In this document: one piece after another, positions 57,660 through 64,000 of the stretch
Layout: every line of letters starts with the position of its first letter
Position numbering within the stretch: the first letter of the stretch is position 1
DNA from: Tausonia pullulans
Taxonomy: Eukaryota > Basidiomycota > Tremellomycetes > Cystofilobasidiales > Mrakiaceae
Direction of reading: 5' to 3'
DNA length: 64,000 bases
NCBI GenBank assembly: GCA_951802195.1
Contig: OX637621.1
Span: forward strand, 1,116,001-1,180,000
Translations under genes and position numbers: made by a program
The notes under the pieces: generated by a model
What the model saw: the letters and a program-made list of their open reading frames with translations, nothing else
Told to the model about the DNA's origin: nothing
The model's database searches: none

Positions 57660-60040
57660 CTAGTCCAGACTTGGCTCACTGCCCTCGATCTCCTTGAGCA
57701 CGCCCGAGCTCTCCCAAGCCTCGAGCTTGAGCCGCAGCCGAGCCGTAGCAGGGACATTCTTGCCGCTTCCGAGCGCTTGAGGTCCCTCGGCACGCGACGC
57801 CGCCAGCAGGACATGGAGGACCTTGACAGTCTGCCGGCCGTAGACGGCGAGCATCCGACCGCCAAGGACCTCGATGAAAATGACCATGAACTCGGGCGAG
57901 TGCTCGAGCAGCGGAAGCGGTGGTCGGAGAATCGCCGCGAGCCAGGACCAGCCAGCGGTGAGACGGAAGTGGGGCGGGATGAGTTCGGGCGAGTACGGCG
58001 GGTAGGGAGGGTGGGATGTCGATGGTGGGGCGGGAGGGAGGAGATTGGGGGAGGGAAGGGTGTGGAGGATAGCGAGGTACAGGGTGAGGATGCCGGACAT
58101 GCGGCCGGAATATTGTTCCTTGGACTCGGGTGGTGTGCCAGAGTTGAGTGATGGTGTCGGGAGATGACCGAGCGACTTAATGTATTCGGCTTCGGATTGC
58201 GTCTGTGAGGAAGAAGGTTGGGATGAGCGCAGGATATCGAGATTCTATAGAGCGAACAACGCACCTCCTGTCTCGCGGGGTAGAAGGGTATAACCCAAGG
58301 GCACTTCTTAACGAAACGCGCCATCAAAACCGCCCCGAGGCCCTCGGCATGGCCCATAAGCATGAGGGCCACGATGAGCCGGGCGAGGGGAAAGGCTGCA
58401 GCAGGTTTAGCGGTGACCTCAGCCTCGGCCTGCTTGATAAGGATCTTGGATAGGTGGTTAAGGATCCAGATATAGATATCAGGCGAGGCAGCTTGCGCCG
58501 AGTGGAGGATGACGGAGATGTCGCTCGTCTGGACAGAGGGGGGTGGGGGGGGAGGAGTCAGAAGGAAGTATCCGAGCAAGCCTTGAAGCTCGACAAAAGG
58601 ACAAACGACACGGATGATGTTGGGAATCGAGTTGGTAACCTGGCCGATCTTTGGGGTGATCTGCCGCTTGACGGCCGAGCACTTCTTCTTCCACTCTGGG
58701 CTCGAGTTTACTCGTGGCAAGACATTCTGCTTGATTTCCTGTTGAGAAGAGCAAAGAGATAAGCGATCTGAGACAGCGCGAGCTGAGGCTCAATCCGTCG
58801 CAACCTACCTTCATCTTCTCGACCCAGACCCCAAACTCCTTCGCCTTCACCTCGAGCCCTCCTCCGCCCTTCTTCTCTTTCTCCTTCTTCGCCAGCTCCT
58901 CCATCTCCTTGGCCTTCGCATCCGCTTCCCGCTTCGCCTTCTCAGCCTCTGCTCGGGCCTTGGCTTCCGCCGCCTCCCGGAGCGCGCGAGCCTTAGCCTC
59001 GGCTTGCTGTTCCCTCTGACGTTGCGCGAGGAGATGGGCCTGCTCGGACGATTTGATTGTCGACTCGATGCCCTGCCGGATAAGTACATGCGCGTCAATG
59101 AAAATTGCAGTGGCCGTGGCCGCGTGAGACCACTCAAAAAGACAACGACGCACCTCCCAAAGTGAGGCGTTCCGTTGCTCGAACTTTGCCCGATCACGCC
59201 GCTCCTCCTCGGCACGCTCAACACGCATGCCCTCGAGTAGTTGCCGGACCTCGTTCATTTCCCGCTCCTCGCGCTCCCGTTGCTGATCTATGGTGGTCCT
59301 TGGTGCCGTCGGAGCTGGCGAGAGTAGAGACTGGATGCGCGTGGAATGGAGCGTGGAGCTTGCCAGTGATCGACGCTGATGAAGGGAGAAAGATAATCCC
59401 AATTAGTGAGGGATTACAAAGAGGAAAGAGTAGGTGGCTCCCGCACGAGCGCAGCCACGCGAGCGGCATCCAGACCAGCTGACATCGACGCTGTCGTTGC
59501 ACTCGCTAACTCCTGACTCTAGAATCGCGAGAAAGTCTCCTCTCCAATGCAAGGTTCTCACTCACCCATGCTTTCGAACGGCTCTCAGACTCGTAGCGGT
59601 CGATGGGATCCTGTCGGAGAGACGTGTGCGGCGACCGCGATTGTGAGAGGCCTCTGGACGGTGCGGCTGCCCAACTGGAAGGAATGTCAACTTGTTAGAC
59701 TGGACTAAGCGACATTTATCAGGTAGTACGCTGATACTGACATTGTCGAAGCGACTAATTCCTCGTCGCTGTCGTCGTCGCTGACCTCGCCGAATGCGCC
59801 GCTCTCGCTGTCTTCCTCCTCCTCGCTGCTGTCGAGCTCGCGGTCGTCGATCTCTATAAGCCCTCCTCTTCGCTTCAGGTTGAGCCCATACCTCCCGGAG
59901 CTTGCGCTGCTCGTAGAGACCTTGAGCTCGGCGGTGAAGAGGACTCTGCGGGCTGGATCGCTCGGCTTGAGCGGGGAAGGCGGCAGAGCCAATGGGGCCT
60001 TCTCGGGCGAGGCGAGCGTGGAGGGGGAAGTGAATCTCAT
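57660..60040 (-). CDS. GLE1: mRNA export factor GLE1
   Basis: Nuclear-pore-associated activator of the DEAD-box helicase Dbp5 for mRNA export, with inositol hexakisphosphate as cofactor. It starts MRFTSPSTLASPEKAPLALP at 60040. The N-terminal region is acidic (RELDSSEEEEDSES), followed by a long Ala/Glu/Lys/Arg coiled coil (59.2-58.85 kb). The C-terminal GLE1 domain reads EFGVWVEKMKEIKQNVLPRV, KKCSAVKRQITPKIGQVTN, PDIYIWILNHLSKILIKQAE, FPLARLIVALMLMGHAEGLG, FVKKCPWVIPFY, TLYLAILHTLP and AGWSWLAAILRPPLPL. It ends GSEPSLD at 57660. The length of about 640 aa is usual. Confidence 0.92.
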
Positions 60041-60352
60041 GGAAGGTGGCAGAAAAGCTGCACGAGAACTAAAGCAAGTCGATCCTGGCGAGGGATGCTA
60101 AGGAGATAGGGAGGGAAACTGGTCGTTGAAGAACGACCGACAGGTCGCGCTTCTGGTCGAAATCGCGTCGAGGCGCCGTTGTCAAGGTTGAGGACGTGGC
60201 GAACGAACCACTGCACCCAAGCAAGGATAAGATACTAGCCCGCTCTACACCAGATGTCACTTGATTGCTTGACTAGCAGCCCTTTCAAGACACACTGGAT
60301 TGGGCGAATGCGCGCGCGCGCAGCTCGCCAATGACTTACATTGAGGATCTGA
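60041..60352. other. Intergenic region, GLE1 promoter
   Basis: About 310 bp upstream of GLE1 and downstream of the HIT zinc-finger gene, with a short CG-alternating stretch (CGCGCGCGCGC near 60310). No gene recognised. Confidence 0.4.
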
Positions 60353-62071
60353 TCATCCAATCTCAATAATTCTCCCCATCTCCCGCTTACTCCTGAGGCC
60401 ACCTATGTTGCTCAAGTTCTTCAGCACATCCCCAACTTCCTGGCCTTCCTCGCCATCCTCCGCCAGCTCCCCAATCCGAGCATGGTTGCTGCTCCCTTCC
60501 TTCCGTTCGCCCACCTCTTCTATGACCGGACCGGACCCCACCTTCTTCGCCATCCTCCAGTCCGCGTCCGCATCTTCGCCATCGTTGTCGTCGTCCTGCT
60601 TCTGGTCCAGCTTCTCCTCCTTCGCCCAAGCGCGCTCAACTTCGCCAATGAGCGCGAGCCAGCGTGCCCTGGAGATCGCCCCGACACATGCGCAGAAGAA
60701 TTCGACCTTCTTCGCCGCCCTCCGATGTGGCTTGGAGTCTTCAGAGAGGAGAAGACGATGCATGTCGGAGAGGACGCGCTGGAGGGGGTGAGGCTCCATG
60801 AGGTCGAGTGGCGGTCGGAGGAGGGGGGTAATGAAGCGAGCGGGGAAGGAGGAGTTGCCCTGGATAGATGATAGATACGTCTGCTGATTCAGTAAGTGGC
60901 GTCTGTAGGAGGTGGGGGGAGACACAGGGACGGACGGAACGGGAGGAGACATAGAGGACAGCTTGAGAATGTGAGGTGAGGAGAACGGTCGACTTCGGGT
61001 CCTCTAGCATAGGGACCAATAAAAGGATGGCTGGAAGTGGAGCAGTGGAGGAAGATGACAGGGGAGATGTCGATGGGAGGGAGTTGGCGAGAGGGGACAC
61101 CCGGAGGGTTAAGGTCGTCTGAACGTAGGCGAGACTGGAAATTGAGAGGGTGAATTGAAGAGCCGTTCAGACATGGACGATGCAGTCACACCATCTCTTC
61201 CAGAATGAACATACATGATCGCCTCGATGTTGTATAGAAGTTTTTCTGACGCATCCGGCGTAGGGCTGAGACCGGGAGGAAGAGCGATGACGTCCGGGAT
61301 GGCGCGCACGTCTGCCCCGGCCCCGTCTTCGTCCTTGTCTATGATCGAGTCCTCATAGGTCCACCAAGGTTCCTGGAGCTCTTGCTGAAGCTCTTCCGAC
61401 CTGAAAAGTTTCTGCAGAAGAGCTGACTCCTCGGGAGCGGCGAGGGATGCTAAGAACTGGTCGCGGAGTAAAGGGGGCAGCATCTGCAGGAGCGTTTCCG
61501 GGTCGAGGGTGTCTGAATGCACGACCCAGCCGTCAGTAGGGCGGCTACATGTACAAGTGTTGAAAGCCAGAAACTTACCGATATCTACCTCTCCAAGCGC
61601 CCTCTCAAGCGCGTCCAGACCGTCGTTGTCGTCGTTGTCGTCGTCGTCATCCCCCTCTTTATCGTTATCGTCGAACGTGAGCGGCTCTTCCTTCCCGACG
61701 CCTTCCTCGAACAGCTGAAGCAACTCAAACATCTTGTTCTTCTCCCCCGGTGTCCGGTCGCGGACGCCTCGAATGTTATCCTCGACCTCACGCTTGAAGA
61801 AGGGCTCGGAGCACTGCGAATGGCGGGCCGTGTCTTGAAAGCACTCAATGGAGCAGTAGGGAATGTTACAGGCGGGACATGTGTATGCTGAGGGAGCCTT
61901 GCGACAGCTGTGATTGAGAGGGCAGGTCAGAGAGCTTAGTGAGAGGAGACGGGTGCGCTCGTCGTGTGCGTACATCCCGCACGACCGAGGGGTTGACGCG
62001 TTCTTGGGCCGGTGCGAGGGCTTGAAGGGGAGCCGGATGCCCTTCTTGGAAGGAATGTTGATGCTATCCAT
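60353..62071 (-). CDS. HIT-type zinc-finger protein, ZNHIT2-like
   Basis: ZNHIT2 proteins link the R2TP/PAQosome chaperone to assembly of U5 snRNP and other complexes. It starts MDSINIPSKKGIRLPFKPSH at 62071. An intron with a GTACGC donor lies inside the zinc finger; splicing gives CGICRKAPSAYTCPAC and NIPYCSIECFQDTARHSQC, the Cys/His pattern of zf-HIT. An acidic stretch (DDDDDNDDND), CTCSRPTDGW and LPPLLRDQFLASLA follow, then EEPWWTYED-like EPWWTYEDSI and a C-terminal helical region (LDLMEPHPLQRVLSDMHRLL, KVEFFCACVGAISRARWLAL), ending at 60353. At about 500 aa, with the finger at the N-terminus and a long C-terminal domain, it fits ZNHIT2 better than the smaller ZNHIT1/3. Confidence 0.78.
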
Positions 62072-62304
62072 GCCAGCGACACGAGTTAGAGGGGCGAAGA
62101 CGTCGTGAAGCAATGTAGAGGTTTGAGAAGAAAGAGACAGACAGCTGAGCCGACCTACGCGTCCAACTCTCTCTCCCCTAGCCACCCCCGACCACCACAA
62201 TACCTAGGCTATCATTTGCCCCGGCCCCATCGAGCAGTCCTCGCTCGCTCATCCATGAGCTAGACCATCCCCATCACATTATTCCATCGACTCTACGTCC
62301 CCGC

Positions 62305-64000
62305 ATGCCTGACTCGAACGACGACTTCGACGAGTTCGATGACATCCCCCTCCCGGACCTCACCCAGCTCGACTTGGCCCAGTACGACACGATTGTCGAT
62401 CCTCCTCCTCCTCCTCCTCCGGCCAAACACATCCGGCCAATCAAGCCTAAATCCGCATCAGGTGATCAAAATAGATGGGAGGACCTCCCCCTTCGGGTTG
62501 ACGAGAACGGTCAGTATGACATCCGACGCGACGCGTCGGTCGGATCGCCGATGGAGGACCCTCAGCAGCCCCCACAACCAGATCTTACCGATGGAATCTC
62601 GACCGCGAACCAAGTTGAAGAGGCTGAGCTTGAAAATCTGAGGCGACGTGTCCAGGTCTGTCCGGTGTCCTCTCAGCCGTGGTCAGAACGCGTCGCATTG
62701 CGACCTGCCTCCTCGTTGAATCACCTCGTTTGACCTCGCTTGTCCACTTACCTCAGGAACTCGAAGCATCTCTCGCCACACAAACCGAGACTGTCTTCAC
62801 CGCCAAGGGAGAGGCCACCGTGCTCCGCCAGACGCTCGAAAAGGTGAGTCTGTTTGGATGTCATCGACTGGAGAAGATCCCACTTACCCATATACGATGC
62901 GTCGTTCGCTCTACTCCGCCCATCCAGCAACAAGAATCCCATTCTCTCGCACTCCGAAACCTCATGAATCAGCATGCCGACAAAATGGAGAAGGCCCGTA
63001 AGCTTGAACAACAGCGCAAGCTTGAGGAGGAGGGCCGACGGGCACAGTCGACGTTTGACGTGAGGTCGGCGACCGATCTGCATGTATCTACCACTCTGAT
63101 CACTTTCCTCCGCACTCCTAGAACTTCGCCGCCGTCAGCTTCTCAGCTAAACGTCCCCAGTGGCCCCAGTCGGTCTCTCGGTCGTCGGTGAAGAATCAGG
63201 CGTCACAGCCGCAGTGGCAACAGCACCAGACGCCGGGCCCAGCCGCCCGGATGGCGGGACGAACATATGAGAGCCAGGCACGAAACAACCAGCTCGTCTC
63301 ACAAGGAAGCCCCGCACTCAGAAACAACAAAGAGAAGGGGAAGGAGAGGGAGCGAGATCATCGAGGTATGCATACACGGACATGCCCTGTCCATTCGCAA
63401 CCTTAGCATTGGACTGATCCCCTTCCTCCTTGACGCTAGTACCAAAGTTCCAGGGGTTCCAGAACTCTTTTGCTCCTGACTCTTCGCTGCGAGTTAACGG
63501 GGATCATAGAACAGCCAAAGCCGACGCCGAGAACTTGCATGCACACTCGCCCTCACGCAAGCCAACCCGATCTCCTTCGAAGGCCCCGCCCGTGTTCGAC
63601 CTGTCTCAGGCGAGAGACAAGAGGAGCGTCAGCCCGTCTTCAAAGCGAAGACGGCTGAGTGTACCACGAGAGGAGGAGCCCATCACCGAGAAGGACGACT
63701 ATGAATGGGAGGGTGCCGGCACTCAGGACAACTGGCAGCCTCCCCTTCTGGCGGTACCACCGCCGCAGGCGGATGGTCCGTCGGAGGAGGAAGGTGGGCT
63801 GCGGCAGGAGTCACAATATGCCGAGGAGGATTCGGAGGAGGAGGACAAGATCGAGGAAGATGAGGTCCCCTTCCGGCCAACGGAGCATTCAATCGTGAGG
63901 CTACTTCTGAATGACTGACAGCTCTTCTGCTGACCCCTTTGTGATCTGGTCTCCAGCTTGTTCGGACCATCTTCTCTCATCTTGCCAACCCGCTCTCTCT
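62305..64000 (+). CDS. ATRIP/Rad26-like DNA-damage checkpoint protein, 5' part (partial)
   Basis: Starts MPDSNDDFDEFDDIPLPDLT at 62305, an acidic N-terminus like the RPA-binding motif of ATRIP proteins. A coiled coil begins EEAELENLRRRVQELEASLA, continues TVFTAKGEATVLRQTLEK (the GE-xxxLR signature of Ddc2/Rad26/UvsD) and ends KARKLEQQRKLEEEGRRAQS, followed by TFDNFAAVSF. Basic and Ser/Pro-rich linkers (KSPSRKPTRSPSKAPP-like) and an acidic stretch lead to EVPFRPTEHSIVRLL, and the gene continues past the right edge. Such proteins are the obligate partners that bring ATR/Mec1 kinase to RPA-coated DNA. The call relies on the N-terminal pattern only. Confidence 0.55.

Overview
The window is nuclear DNA of a basidiomycete fungus, most likely Pucciniomycotina (Rhodotorula/Sporobolomyces-like). 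This placement is an inference from overall character: a GC-rich genome, tightly packed genes, nearly every gene cut by introns of about 40-180 bp with GTRNGT donors, CTRAC-type branch sites and CAG/TAG acceptors. About two dozen protein genes, one intron-containing tRNA gene and several decayed genes can be supported. Most proteins are assembled from several exons, so gene spans given here include introns and most exon joins are inferred by eye.

Layout. 1-12 kb: the 5' part of a PRM1-like mating-fusion membrane protein runs off the left edge, then a Zn2Cys6 transcription factor, a KduD-like short-chain dehydrogenase, a divergently transcribed galactonate dehydratase and a DOPA 4,5-dioxygenase-family protein. 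This looks like a sugar-acid catabolic cluster beside a ring-cleavage-type enzyme. 12.7-23.5 kb: a large PHD-finger chromatin protein, dihydroxyacetone kinase, and a SABATH-like methyltransferase with a long low-complexity N-terminus.

23.5-34 kb is a gene-poor, decaying island. It holds a broken maleylacetate reductase, a broken Zn2Cys6 regulator convergent to it, one intact secreted L-asparaginase gene, a broken TAP-type alpha/beta hydrolase, tRNA-Ser(GCU) with a 13-nt intron, and a LINE reverse-transcriptase fragment.

34-64 kb returns to dense core genes: a DHA1-type MFS transporter, a small uncharacterised gene, a CinA/MoCF-domain protein, tafazzin head-to-head with mitochondrial ribosomal protein uS10m, the trifunctional folate enzyme FOL1, the GATOR2/SEA subunit WDR59 (Mtc5), a tetraspan membrane protein, a small tail-anchored-like protein, a class I methyltransferase, the mRNA export factor GLE1, a ZNHIT2-like HIT zinc-finger protein, and the start of an ATRIP-like checkpoint protein cut by the right edge.

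No CRISPR array, prophage or obviously new multi-gene system is visible. The most interesting regions are the putative sugar-acid cluster, the decayed aromatic-catabolism pair and the odd methyltransferase at 20.5-23.5 kb.
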